DNA from: Acrocarpospora phusangensis
Lineage (GTDB): Bacteria > Actinomycetota > Actinomycetes > Streptosporangiales > Streptosporangiaceae
Direction of reading: 5' to 3'
Assembly: GCF_016862995.1 (NCBI RefSeq)
Contig: NZ_BOOA01000006.1
Location: forward strand, 62,001-126,000
Length of the DNA: 64,000 nucleotides
Below are positions 16,274 to 24,327 of this stretch, one piece after another. Within the stretch, counting starts at the first letter, position 1. Every line of letters begins with the position of its first letter. A program made the translations under genes and the position numbers. The notes under the pieces were generated by a model. That model was given only the letters and a program-made list of their open reading frames with translations. It ran no database searches and was not told the DNA's origin.

Positions 16274-17221
16274 GTGGTCACACTCCAGGACCGCTCACGC
16301 GCCACGGCCACCGGCCACGCCAAGCCGCGTCACCGGGACGGGCGCCGCTGGACCGCCGGCCGGGTCCTCGGCCGCGCCACCTGGTTCGGCGGCACCGGAC
16401 TGTTCCTGATCTTCTTCGCCCTGCCCGTCCTGTGGATGATCCTCGCCACCGGCAAGACCGACGGGGACATCATCCGGGGGCACCCGTTCGCGCTGGGCAA
16501 CTGGCACGACTTCACCCAGACCTGGAACAACCTCCTGGCCTTCCAGGACGGCGCGATCCTGCTCTGGATGAAGAACTCCGCGGTGTACGCCTTCGGGGCC
16601 CTGGTGATCACCCTGGTCACGGCCATCCCCGCCGGCTACGGCCTCGCGCTGACCAAGTTCATCGGCCGCAAGACCCTGCTGACCATCACCCTCATCGTCA
16701 TGATCATGCCGGCCGCGGCCCTGGTCCTCCCGCTCTACCTGGAGATCAACGCGGTCAATCTGACCGGGACCATCTGGTCGGTGATCCTGCCGCTGTCCTT
16801 CTTCCCGTTCGGGGTGTACCTCACCTACATCTACTACTCCTCGACGATCCCCGAGGACCTGCTCGCCGCCGCCCGCCTGGACGGATGCACCGAATGGCAG
16901 GTCTTCGCCAAGATCGCGATCCCGCTGGCCAAGCCGATCATCGCCCTGGTCAGTTTCTTCAGCTTCGTCGGCAACTGGAACAACTTCTTCCTGCCGTTCG
17001 TGATGCTGCCCGACAGCCAGCAGTACCCGGCGCAGGTCGGCCTGAACAACCTGCTCACCGCCTCCGCGGTGTTCAACACCTCCGCCGGGACCGAGGCGCC
17101 GATCCTGCGCCCGGAGCTCGCGCTCGCGGCGCTGCTCACCATCCTTCCCGTTCTGCTGGTCTTCCTGTTCTCCCAGCGGGCCCTGGTGTCCGGCATGCTC
17201 GCCGGGGGCACCAAGGAATAG
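16274..17221 (+). CDS. Sugar ABC transporter permease, MalG type
   Basis: A protein of 315 residues, probably from GTG 16274. It has six predicted spans, NSAVYAFGALVITLVTAIPAGYGLA, a periplasmic LPLYLEINAVNLTGT and the EAA loop TIPEDLLAAARLDGCTEWQVF. The unusual cytoplasmic N-terminus of about 35 residues is basic. It pairs with the preceding permease to form the channel. An LLAGxxKG-like C-terminus (MLAGGTKE) ends the protein. It is the last gene of the enolase-superfamily/ABC operon. Confidence 0.9.
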   Translation: MVTLQDRSRATATGHAKPRHRDGRRWTAGRVLGRATWFGGTGLFLIFFALPVLWMILATGKTDGDIIRGHPFALGNWHDFTQTWNNLLAFQDGAILLWMKNSAVYAFGALVITLVTAIPAGYGLALTKFIGRKTLLTITLIVMIMPAAALVLPLYLEINAVNLTGTIWSVILPLSFFPFGVYLTYIYYSSTIPEDLLAAARLDGCTEWQVFAKIAIPLAKPIIALVSFFSFVGNWNNFFLPFVMLPDSQQYPAQVGLNNLLTASAVFNTSAGTEAPILRPELALAALLTILPVLLVFLFSQRALVSGMLAGGTKE

Positions 17222-17319
17222 CCCGGAAAAGGTTTTCGTGGATCTCGCCGATCGATCCGAAACTTTCATGGCTCAGGCCGTACCCGCCGATGCCGGACGC
17301 GGGCGCGGCCCTCCCCGCC

Positions 17320-17349
17320 TTGACATGATTTGTTGGGGCGACAAACTAT
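17320..17349 (+). promoter_or_regulatory. Promoter with overlapping inverted repeat upstream of secreted metalloprotease
   Basis: TTGACA at 17320-17325 is followed after 17-18 bases by an AAACTAT-like -10 region near 17343-17349. Between and overlapping them is TTTGTTGGGGCGACAAA (17329-17345), an inverted repeat with six of seven arm pairs matching. This arrangement suits a repressor that blocks RNA polymerase. The start codon is about 105 bases downstream. Confidence 0.55.
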
Positions 17350-17453
17350 GCGGAACGGCAAAGGTCTTGCCGGGTGTGGATCGGGTGCCTCGGCGTGGGT
17401 GGGCGGACCCCCGCCGGCGCCGGGCCGCATCGGCCGCAACCGTGAGGACTCAG

Positions 17454-19607
17454 ATGGTTCAATCGCGCCGGTCGCGTCTCCGCTCCATCATCGCGACCGT
17501 CATCCTGGTGCTCGCCGCCCTCGCCGCGACGCCCCTCCCCCATTCCGCGGCCGTCGCCAAGACGGTCTACATCCCCAGCCGCTGGGTGAGCACGGGCGAG
17601 GTGCCCTGGGCCCAGAACCGCACCAGGGAGTCGGCCAACTTCATCCTGCTGTGGGGCGAGCGGTCCGGCACCAACCCGCTGACCGCGCCGTCGGACGTCC
17701 GGTTCGATCCGGACAACATCCTCAGCCAGCTGGAGAGCCTCTACAACTTCTACGTGAACACGATGCGGTTCACGCCCGAGACCGGCCTGCTGGCCCAGCA
17801 CAAGATCATCGTCATCGTCACCCGGACCTGGAACCGCACGGCCCTGGACGCCTGGGCCACCGGGGGCTCGGTGGACGGCCTGGTGGGGGTCATCAACATC
17901 GCACCCGCCGCCGCGGCGCCCGGATCCTGGGGCCTGGCCCACGAACTGGCGCACGTGTTCCAGAACTACACCTTCCTCGGCCGTTCGGGGATGGGCTTCA
18001 CGCACGCCTCCGCGGGCACCTTCTGGGAGACCAGCGCCGAGTTCATGGCGATGCAGGTCTACCCCACCGTGGCCGCCGGCGACCTGACCCGGTTCATCCG
18101 CACCGAGCACCTGGCCTACAGCAGCAGCCGGCACCACTACGGCAACTGGATGCTGGTGCAGTACATCAAGGAACGCGACGGCCTGGCCATGTTCAACCGG
18201 ATGTGGAACGAGGCCCGCAACACCGAGCACCCGCTCGAGGTCTACCGGCGGCTGACCGGAATCACCCAGGCCGAACTCAACCGGCGCATCGGCGAGTACG
18301 CCCAGCGCAACGTCACCTGGGACTACGCCAACCGCGCCGACATCATGCCCTTCATCAACCGGCTGTATCCCTTCGTGACCGTCTACAACGGCCATCCGGT
18401 CGAGGCGGTCAACGCCGCGGCGGGGCACTACCGCATCCCCGAGGCGCTGGCGCCGTCCACCTACGGGTACAACAAGATCCGGCTCGTCCCGGCGAGCGAC
18501 GGCGCCCTCATCCGGGTACGCGTCCGGGCCCACGTCAGCAGCGCCGGCCAGAACGGTCTCGCGGCCGGGTTCGTGGCCGTACGCAACGGGACGCCGCGTT
18601 ACAGCCCGGTGACCGTGACGACCGACAGCACGCTCAGCTTCCAGACCCAGTCCGGTGAGCGGGACGTGTACCTCGTCGTGGCGGGCACGCCGGGAGTCGT
18701 CCACAAGTACGCCTTCCTGGACGGTTACCCGCGCAACTACCGCAACCCCTACCAGTTCCGCATCGAGGGAGCCGTCCCGTACGGGCACGAGGCCGGGCAC
18801 ACCCGGCCCACCCCCACGGGCGGCCGGTGGCACTCCAACGGCGGCGGCTGGGTCGACAGCCGCGCCAACGTGGCGTCCACCGCGTACGTGGGGCCACGGG
18901 CGGCGGTCTACGGCAACAGCACGGTCAGCGGCAACGCCCGGATCGAGGGCATGGCCTGGGTCAACAGCGGCGCCACGGTCACCGGCAACGCGATCGTCCG
19001 CGACAGCGCCCTGGTGCAGGGCGGCGCGAACCTCAGCGGGAGCGTGGTCGTCGGCGGCGACGCCGAGCCGGCCATCGCCTGCGGTTCGGGCACCTACCTG
19101 ATGTTCAACCCCGATCGGGGCTGCAACGGCGCGGGCGGCGAGACCGACGTCAACCCGGCACACGGCACATTCACCGACGCCGACCTGACGCTGGGCTCCG
19201 GCCCCTCACCAAGCCCCACCCCGTCCCCGTCCCCGTCACCCTCACCCTCGCCGAGCCCTTCACCGAGTCCTTCCCCCTCCCCCTCACCGAGCCCTTCCGG
19301 AGGCACGCGCGCCTGCTCGGCCACCTACGCGATCACGAACACCTGGCAGGGCGGCTTCCAGGGCGACGTGACCGTACGGGCCGGCGGTTCGGCGATCACC
19401 GGCTGGACCGTGACCTGGACCTACGCCAACGGCCAGGCCATCACGCAGTCCTGGAACGCCGCGATCACCAGTAGCGGCGCCGGCGTCACCGCCGGCAACC
19501 TGAGCTGGAACGGCGGCCTCGGCGCCGGCGCGACCACCGCGTTCGGCTTCCTCGCCAACGCCGGCACGACCAACTCCGTACCCGCCTTGACCTGCACAGC
19601 GAGATAA
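17454..19607 (+). CDS. Secreted DUF6055 metalloprotease-like protein with beta-helix and CBM2
   Basis: A protein of 717 residues; ATG 17454 is chosen for GAGGACTCAG just before it and the signal peptide that follows (about 1-35). The N-terminal DUF6055/Svx-like domain contains WGLAHELAHVFQNY, the HExxH zinc motif at residues 163-167. A middle beta-sandwich is followed by short repeats such as ANVASTAYVGPRAAVYGNS and VSGNARIEGMAWVNSGA, a left-handed beta-helix pattern (about 480-560). A Pro-Ser linker then leads to a CBM2 cellulose-binding domain (about 616-717) with paired Cys and surface Trp. It is probably an extracellular plant-biomass-associated protease. Confidence 0.85.
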   Translation: MVQSRRSRLRSIIATVILVLAALAATPLPHSAAVAKTVYIPSRWVSTGEVPWAQNRTRESANFILLWGERSGTNPLTAPSDVRFDPDNILSQLESLYNFYVNTMRFTPETGLLAQHKIIVIVTRTWNRTALDAWATGGSVDGLVGVINIAPAAAAPGSWGLAHELAHVFQNYTFLGRSGMGFTHASAGTFWETSAEFMAMQVYPTVAAGDLTRFIRTEHLAYSSSRHHYGNWMLVQYIKERDGLAMFNRMWNEARNTEHPLEVYRRLTGITQAELNRRIGEYAQRNVTWDYANRADIMPFINRLYPFVTVYNGHPVEAVNAAAGHYRIPEALAPSTYGYNKIRLVPASDGALIRVRVRAHVSSAGQNGLAAGFVAVRNGTPRYSPVTVTTDSTLSFQTQSGERDVYLVVAGTPGVVHKYAFLDGYPRNYRNPYQFRIEGAVPYGHEAGHTRPTPTGGRWHSNGGGWVDSRANVASTAYVGPRAAVYGNSTVSGNARIEGMAWVNSGATVTGNAIVRDSALVQGGANLSGSVVVGGDAEPAIACGSGTYLMFNPDRGCNGAGGETDVNPAHGTFTDADLTLGSGPSPSPTPSPSPSPSPSPSPSPSPSPSPSPSPSGGTRACSATYAITNTWQGGFQGDVTVRAGGSAITGWTVTWTYANGQAITQSWNAAITSSGAGVTAGNLSWNGGLGAGATTAFGFLANAGTTNSVPALTCTAR
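19202..19302 (+). repeat. Low-complexity Pro-Ser linker repeat
   Basis: About 100 bases of degenerate CCSTCN units encode an alternating Pro-Ser linker of roughly 33 residues between the beta-helix and the CBM2 of the secreted metalloprotease. It is a coding repeat and a likely slippage site, not a CRISPR. Confidence 0.85.
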
Positions 19608-19615
19608 CGCCCCCG

Positions 19616-19646
19616 ACCCCCTGCCGCCCCACCGGCGGCAGGGGGT
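19616..19646 (+). terminator. Hairpin terminator after the metalloprotease gene
   Basis: ACCCCCTGCCGCC (19616-19628) pairs perfectly with GGCGGCAGGGGGT (19634-19646) over 13 bases with a five-base loop. It starts nine bases after the stop codon. There is no strong T run, as is common in actinomycetes. Confidence 0.8.
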
Positions 19647-19772
19647 TCGCTACGCGCACCTGCGGTAGCCACTTTTTTGTGGGTACTTGTGGGCCGGGAC
19701 GGGGTGACCGGAAGCTTGGTCGTGCGGGGTGAAGGCCCGCGAATCCAGATCAGATGGGAGGTTGGCGGTGCC

Positions 19773-20135
19773 TCAGGAGACTGGCTGGGCCTCGGTCAGC
19801 TTCTCCAGGCGGCGATGGCCCCAGTCGGAGAGCGGTTCCAGCGCGTCCGCCAGTTCGCGGCCGAACGAGGTCAGGGAGTAGACGGTCTTCAGGGGCCGTA
19901 CGTCGTGGACCTCCCGGTGGACCAGTCCGTCGGCCTCCATCTCCCGCAGCGTCTGGGTCAGCACCTTCTCGGTGAGGCCCGGCAACCCCCGGCGTAGCTC
20001 GCCGGGGCGGTGCGGGCCGGACTCCAGCGTCCAGAGCAGAACCGTCTTCCACTTGCCGTCGATCACAGCGATGGCGGCGGTCACTCCGCAGACGTTCGGG
20101 TCCTGGGCACGGCTGCGTGTCATCTTCATCCCCAT
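19773..20135 (-). CDS. HxlR-family transcriptional regulator
   Basis: A protein of about 120 residues with one winged-helix domain. The conserved Cys lies in PNVCGVTAAIAVIDGKWKT, followed by GPHRPGELRRGLPGLTEKVLTQTLREMEADGLVHREVHD and VYSLTSFGREL in overlapping family blocks. ATG 20135 or the nearby in-frame ATG can start it. It faces away from the imine-reductase-like gene with 35 bases between, so it likely controls that gene. The Cys may sense aldehydes or redox state, as in HxlR relatives. Confidence 0.88.
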   Translation of the reverse strand: MGMKMTRSRAQDPNVCGVTAAIAVIDGKWKTVLLWTLESGPHRPGELRRGLPGLTEKVLTQTLREMEADGLVHREVHDVRPLKTVYSLTSFGRELADALEPLSDWGHRRLEKLTEAQPVS

Positions 20136-20170
20136 TCATCGCTATTTGCTAATTTCGAGGAGTTTGAGGC

Positions 20171-21094
20171 ATGCCCTCGCACACTGAAGAGTCTGCCGTC
20201 ACCGTGCTCGGCCTGGGGCCGATGGGCCGGGCCCTGGCCGGGGCCTTCCTGGACGCCGGTCTGCGGACCACGGTCTGGAATCGTACGCCGGGCAAGGAAC
20301 CGGAGCTGGTCAAGCGGGGTGCGGTCGCCGCTCCGACGCCCGAAGAGGCGGTCGCCGCGAGCGGGCTGACCGTGGTCTGCGTGCTGAACTACGACGCGGT
20401 GGACGCCATAACGCGGCGTGACGCGGTCGCCGGCGCGCTCAACGGGCGCACCGTCGCCAACCTGACCGCCGACACCCCCGGCCGGGCCCGGGAGACCGCG
20501 GCCTGGGCGACCGGGCACGGCATCGGGTACCTGGACGGCGCGATCATGACACCGGCCACGACCATCGGGACACCGGACGGGGTATTCCTCTACAGCGGCC
20601 CGGAGCGGCTGTACCTGGACCACCGGCCGGTGCTGGACGCCCTGAACGGCAGCCACACCCACCTCGGCACGGAGATCGGCCAGGCCGCCGCGTACGACAT
20701 CGCCTTGCTCGACATCTTCTGGACCGCGATGACGGGTTACGCACACGCGCTGGCGGTCGCCAACGCCGAAGGGATCACCGCGAAGGAACTGGCGCCGTTC
20801 GCCAAAGGCATCGGCTCGATCCTCCCGCCGATCTTCGAACAGCTCGCGGACGACGCGGACAGCGGCAACTTCTCCGGCGAGGACAACCCGATCACCTCGG
20901 CGGCCTCGTCCATGGCCCATATCGTCCACACCTCGGAGGCCCACGGCATCGACGCGGGAGTGATGCGCGCCGCCGAAGGACTGGCCCGCCGCGCCATCGG
21001 GCAGGGCCACGGCGCCGACGGCTTCCTCCGGGTCACCGAAATCCTCGCCCGGCATCGGCTCCCCGGGACTGACACCCGGCAGCGACGGCGTTGA
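20171..21094 (+). CDS. NAD(P)-dependent oxidoreductase, imine-reductase-like
   Basis: A protein of 307 residues. The N-terminal Rossmann domain starts VTVLGLGPMGRALAGAFLDAG with VWNRTPGK, the Arg-Thr that prefers NADPH, and contains VANLTADTPGRA. The long interdomain helix and C-terminal domain (AAAYDIALLDIFWTAMTGYAHALA, SAASSMAHIVHTSEAHGID) match beta-hydroxyacid dehydrogenase/imine reductase proteins of this size. These dimers reduce imines or ketones in the cytoplasm. It is divergent from the HxlR gene. The substrate is unknown. Confidence 0.85.
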   Translation: MPSHTEESAVTVLGLGPMGRALAGAFLDAGLRTTVWNRTPGKEPELVKRGAVAAPTPEEAVAASGLTVVCVLNYDAVDAITRRDAVAGALNGRTVANLTADTPGRARETAAWATGHGIGYLDGAIMTPATTIGTPDGVFLYSGPERLYLDHRPVLDALNGSHTHLGTEIGQAAAYDIALLDIFWTAMTGYAHALAVANAEGITAKELAPFAKGIGSILPPIFEQLADDADSGNFSGEDNPITSAASSMAHIVHTSEAHGIDAGVMRAAEGLARRAIGQGHGADGFLRVTEILARHRLPGTDTRQRRR

Positions 21095-21180
21095 AAAGAT
21101 CTTCGGCCGCGGCGGGGGCGACGTAGCATCGATCACGTCGATCACATCGAATGTGTGTTCCACCGTGCACGGGAGCGTCG

Positions 21181-24147
21181 ATGGAGTTCCGGGTGCTTGG
21201 CGATCTGACCGTCCTCACCGCGGGACGAGCGCTGCCGCTCGCCTCCCGGCGGCAGGAGCAGCTGCTGGCGCTGCTCATCAGCCGGGGCGGCCGGGTGGTG
21301 GACGCGGGGACGCTCACCGACGCGCTGTGGGCCGAGCGGCTCGGGTCGCAGGCGGCGAAGAACCTGCAGGTGCTCGTGCACCGGCTGCGGCGGACGCTCG
21401 GCGACGCCGAGCGGATCCGGCACGACCGGTACGGCTACGCGCTGCTGGCCGAAACCGAAGAGGTGGACGCGTGGCACTTCGCCGAACTGGCCGAGCGGGG
21501 CGGTAAGGCGCTGGCCGGGAACGACGCGAAGGCCGCGACCGCACTGCTGGCGGAGGCGCTGGCGCTCTGGCGCGGGCCGGCGTTCAGCGGGCTGGACGAC
21601 GTGATCGCGCTGTCCGAGGCGGCGGAGCGGCTGGAGCAGATGCGGCGGCGGGCGGTCACGGAGCGCATCGACGCCGAGCTGCGGCTGGGCCGCCACGGCG
21701 CGCTGGTGCCCGAGCTGATGGGGCTGGCGGCGGCCGACCCGCTGGACGAGTCGGTGACGGCCCGGCTCATGATGGCGCTGAGCGGGTCCGGGCGGCGTAC
21801 GGAGGCGCTGGCGGTGTACCGGCGGACGCGGACGGTCCTCGCCGAGGAGCTGGGGCTGGAGCCGGGGCCGGAGCTGCGCCGGCTGCAACGGGCGGTGCTG
21901 CGGGGTGACGCCGACGTCGCGCCGGCGCGCCGGTCGTCCGCGCGGTGGGGCGGCGCGGCCGTACGGGCGGCGGAGGCGCTCCAGCCGGATCCGGCGCCGT
22001 GCCTGCTGCCCGCGTCCGTGGCCGACCTCACCGGACGCGACGCCGAACTCCGCCACCTGGTGCGCACGCTCGGCGGGCTCTCCCCGAGCACGCCCGTCGT
22101 GTGCGCGATCTCCGGCATGGCCGGGGTGGGCAAGACGGCGCTCGCCGTACGGGCGGCGCACGAGGTGCGCAAGGACTTCCCGGACGGCCAGCTCTACGTG
22201 AACCTGCACGGCGCGGGGGCCCGGCCGGTCGAACCGCGGGAGACGCTGGGACGGTTCCTGCGCGCGCTCGGGGTTCCGGGGGCGGGGATCCCCGACACGC
22301 TGGACGAGCGCGCCGAGGTGTACCGGGCCCGGCTGTCGGGCCGGCGGGTGCTGGTGGTGCTGGACGACGCCGCGGACGAGGCGCAGGTCGAGCCGCTCCT
22401 CCCGGCCGACGCGGGCAGCGTGTGCCTGGTCACCAGCCGGGCCGCGCTCACCGCCCTGGCGGGGGCGGATCGGCTAGCTCTCGGCACGCTGCCCGTCGAC
22501 GCCGCCGTGGACCTGCTCGGCACGATCACCGGCCGGGACGACCTCGACGGCGCGACCGCGCGGCGGCTCGCCGAGCTGTGCGGCCGGCTGCCGCTGGCGC
22601 TGCGGATCGCCGGGGCCCGGCTCGCCGCCCGGCCGCACTGGTCCGCGGAACGGCTGGCGGCGCGGCTGGAGACCGAGCACGACCGGCTGGACGAGCTGGC
22701 CCACGGCGCGCTGTCGGTGCGGGCCAGCCTCGCCCTCGGCTACTCGGGGCTCGCCGACCCGGCACGTACGCTGCTGCGGCGGCTGGGCCTGGTGGAGACG
22801 CCCGAGTTCGCGGGCTGGGTGGCGGCCGCCCTGCTGGACGCGGCCCCCCGCGCCGCCGAGGACACGCTGGAGAGCCTGCTGGACGCGCGGTTCGTGGAGT
22901 ACGCGGGCCTCGACGGCGTCGGCGTGGCCCGCTACCGCCTGCACGATCTGGTACGGCTGCACGCCAAGGAGCGCGCGGCCGAGGAGGAGGGTCCGGGCGA
23001 GGCCGACGCGGCGCTGGCCCGGCTGACCGGCGCGTACCTGGCGCTGGCCGAGCGTGCCCACCGCCGCCAGTACGGCGGTGACTATCTCATCCTGCACGGC
23101 GGTGCCGAGCGCTGGCAGGTGGACCCGGAGACCGAGAGCCTGCTGCTGGGCGACCCGGCGGGGTGGCTGCGCGGCGAGCGGCAGGGCCTGGTGGCGGCGG
23201 TCGACCAGGCGGCCCGGCTGGGCCTCGCCGAGACCTGCTGGGATCTGGCGTTGACGGCCGTGACGCTGTTCGACGCGCAGGGCCTGTACGACGACTGGCT
23301 GCGCACCTGCTCGACCGCGCTGGAGGTGGCCCGGAAGGCCGGCGACGTCCGGGGCGAGGCGGCGATGCGATTCTCCCTCGGCGAACTCGACCTGTTCCGG
23401 CAGCGGTACGGCGCCGCCAGGCCGCACTTCGACGCCGCCCTCGCGCTGTTCACCGAGGCGGGCGACCGGCACGGGGAGGCCCTCACCGTCCGGAACGCGG
23501 CACTGCTCGACCGGGTCGAGGGCCGCGTCGAGGTCGCCCTGGACCGGTACGGTCACGCGCTCGACCTGCTGCGGGAGGTCGGCGACCTGAGCGCCGAGGC
23601 GCACGTGCTGGGCAGCGTCGCCCAGATCCACATCGAGCACGGCTCGGCCGAGGAGGCGGGCCCGCTCCTGGAAACCGCAGTCGTGATTTATCGCGATTTA
23701 GGCGACGTACGGGGAACCGCGCAGATCCTCAACCGCATGGGCGCCGCGCACCTGCGCGAGGGCCGGGCGGCCGAAGCCGAGGCCGCCTACCGCCAGGTGA
23801 CCGAGAGCACCCGCGCGGCGGGCGACCGCATCGGCGAGGCGTACGGCCTGCTCGGACTGGGCGAGGCCCGGCTGCTCGCGGGCGGCCACGACGGCGCCGC
23901 CGAGGCGCTCGACGCCGCGCTGCTGCTGGCCACCGAGGTGGCGGAGCCTTTCGTGGCCGCCCGGGCCCGCCTGGCGGCGGGCCGCCTGGCCGCCGCGGCG
24001 GGGGACGCCGGGACGGCCAGGGCACTGCTCGAAGAGGCGGACCGCGGCTTCCAGCGGATCGGCCTGCCGGTCTGGCACGAGCGCGCCGCCGACGCGCTCC
24101 GCGCCCTGCCCGGCGGCCGATCCGGCCAGCAGCCGCCGTCCGCCTAG
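21181..24147 (+). CDS. BTAD/AfsR-type regulator with NB-ARC and TPR domains
   Basis: A protein of 988 residues starting at ATG 21181 (MEFRVLGDLTVLTAG). The order is: OmpR-like winged helix (1-90), bacterial transcriptional activator domain (about 95-245, with LGRHGALVPELMGLAAADPLDE and EELGLEPGPELRRLQ), NB-ARC ATPase with P-loop GMAGVGKTAL near residue 311 and LVVLDDAADEAQV, then TPR repeats (about 640-980). This is the AfsR/SARP-like layout used to control secondary metabolism or other pathways. No cluster lies next to it, so its targets are unknown. Its stop overlaps that of the convergent 57-residue gene. Confidence 0.88.
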   Translation: MEFRVLGDLTVLTAGRALPLASRRQEQLLALLISRGGRVVDAGTLTDALWAERLGSQAAKNLQVLVHRLRRTLGDAERIRHDRYGYALLAETEEVDAWHFAELAERGGKALAGNDAKAATALLAEALALWRGPAFSGLDDVIALSEAAERLEQMRRRAVTERIDAELRLGRHGALVPELMGLAAADPLDESVTARLMMALSGSGRRTEALAVYRRTRTVLAEELGLEPGPELRRLQRAVLRGDADVAPARRSSARWGGAAVRAAEALQPDPAPCLLPASVADLTGRDAELRHLVRTLGGLSPSTPVVCAISGMAGVGKTALAVRAAHEVRKDFPDGQLYVNLHGAGARPVEPRETLGRFLRALGVPGAGIPDTLDERAEVYRARLSGRRVLVVLDDAADEAQVEPLLPADAGSVCLVTSRAALTALAGADRLALGTLPVDAAVDLLGTITGRDDLDGATARRLAELCGRLPLALRIAGARLAARPHWSAERLAARLETEHDRLDELAHGALSVRASLALGYSGLADPARTLLRRLGLVETPEFAGWVAAALLDAAPRAAEDTLESLLDARFVEYAGLDGVGVARYRLHDLVRLHAKERAAEEEGPGEADAALARLTGAYLALAERAHRRQYGGDYLILHGGAERWQVDPETESLLLGDPAGWLRGERQGLVAAVDQAARLGLAETCWDLALTAVTLFDAQGLYDDWLRTCSTALEVARKAGDVRGEAAMRFSLGELDLFRQRYGAARPHFDAALALFTEAGDRHGEALTVRNAALLDRVEGRVEVALDRYGHALDLLREVGDLSAEAHVLGSVAQIHIEHGSAEEAGPLLETAVVIYRDLGDVRGTAQILNRMGAAHLREGRAAEAEAAYRQVTESTRAAGDRIGEAYGLLGLGEARLLAGGHDGAAEALDAALLLATEVAEPFVAARARLAAGRLAAAAGDAGTARALLEEADRGFQRIGLPVWHERAADALRALPGGRSGQQPPSA

Positions 24148-24317
24148 ACCGCGGGATCCGGGGGCAGCATCCAGTGGCTGCCGCAGAGCTTCTCCGCCTG
24201 CCCCGGCGGGTACGGACATATCCGGCCAGGGCGTGGCTTGGGAAAGTCGTTCGCGATCGGCGGCACGACCCCCGCGGCGACCACCAGCGCCGCCAGCACC
24301 ATCTTGATCCTTTTCAT
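24144..24317 (-). CDS. 57-residue secreted peptide coupled to the RHS gene
   Basis: ATG 24317 is preceded by AGAGGGGAACGC, a strong Shine-Dalgarno that overlaps the RHS stop codon ten bases away. The product begins with MKRIKMVLAALVVAAGVVPP, a basic start and hydrophobic segment typical of a signal peptide. The mature part of about 35 residues is rich in Pro and has two Cys (residues 34 and 45) that could form a disulfide, with GSHWMLPPDP near the end. It does not resemble anything I know. The position directly after an RHS toxin-tip gene makes it an immunity candidate or an accessory peptide; this is inference. Its TAG shares bases with the stop of the convergent BTAD gene. Confidence 0.72.
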   Translation of the reverse strand: MKRIKMVLAALVVAAGVVPPIANDFPKPRPGRICPYPPGQAEKLCGSHWMLPPDPAV

Positions 24318-24327
24318 GCGTTCCCCT

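Noticed and set aside
14083-17328. A 1081-codon open frame over the ABC transporter genes
   Set aside because: It is Arg/Gly/Pro-rich, runs out of frame through three clear transporter genes and has no domain of its own.
19202-19302. Short repeated units that might be a CRISPR-like array
   Set aside because: The repeats are degenerate, in frame and encode a Pro-Ser linker between two domains; no spacers are present.
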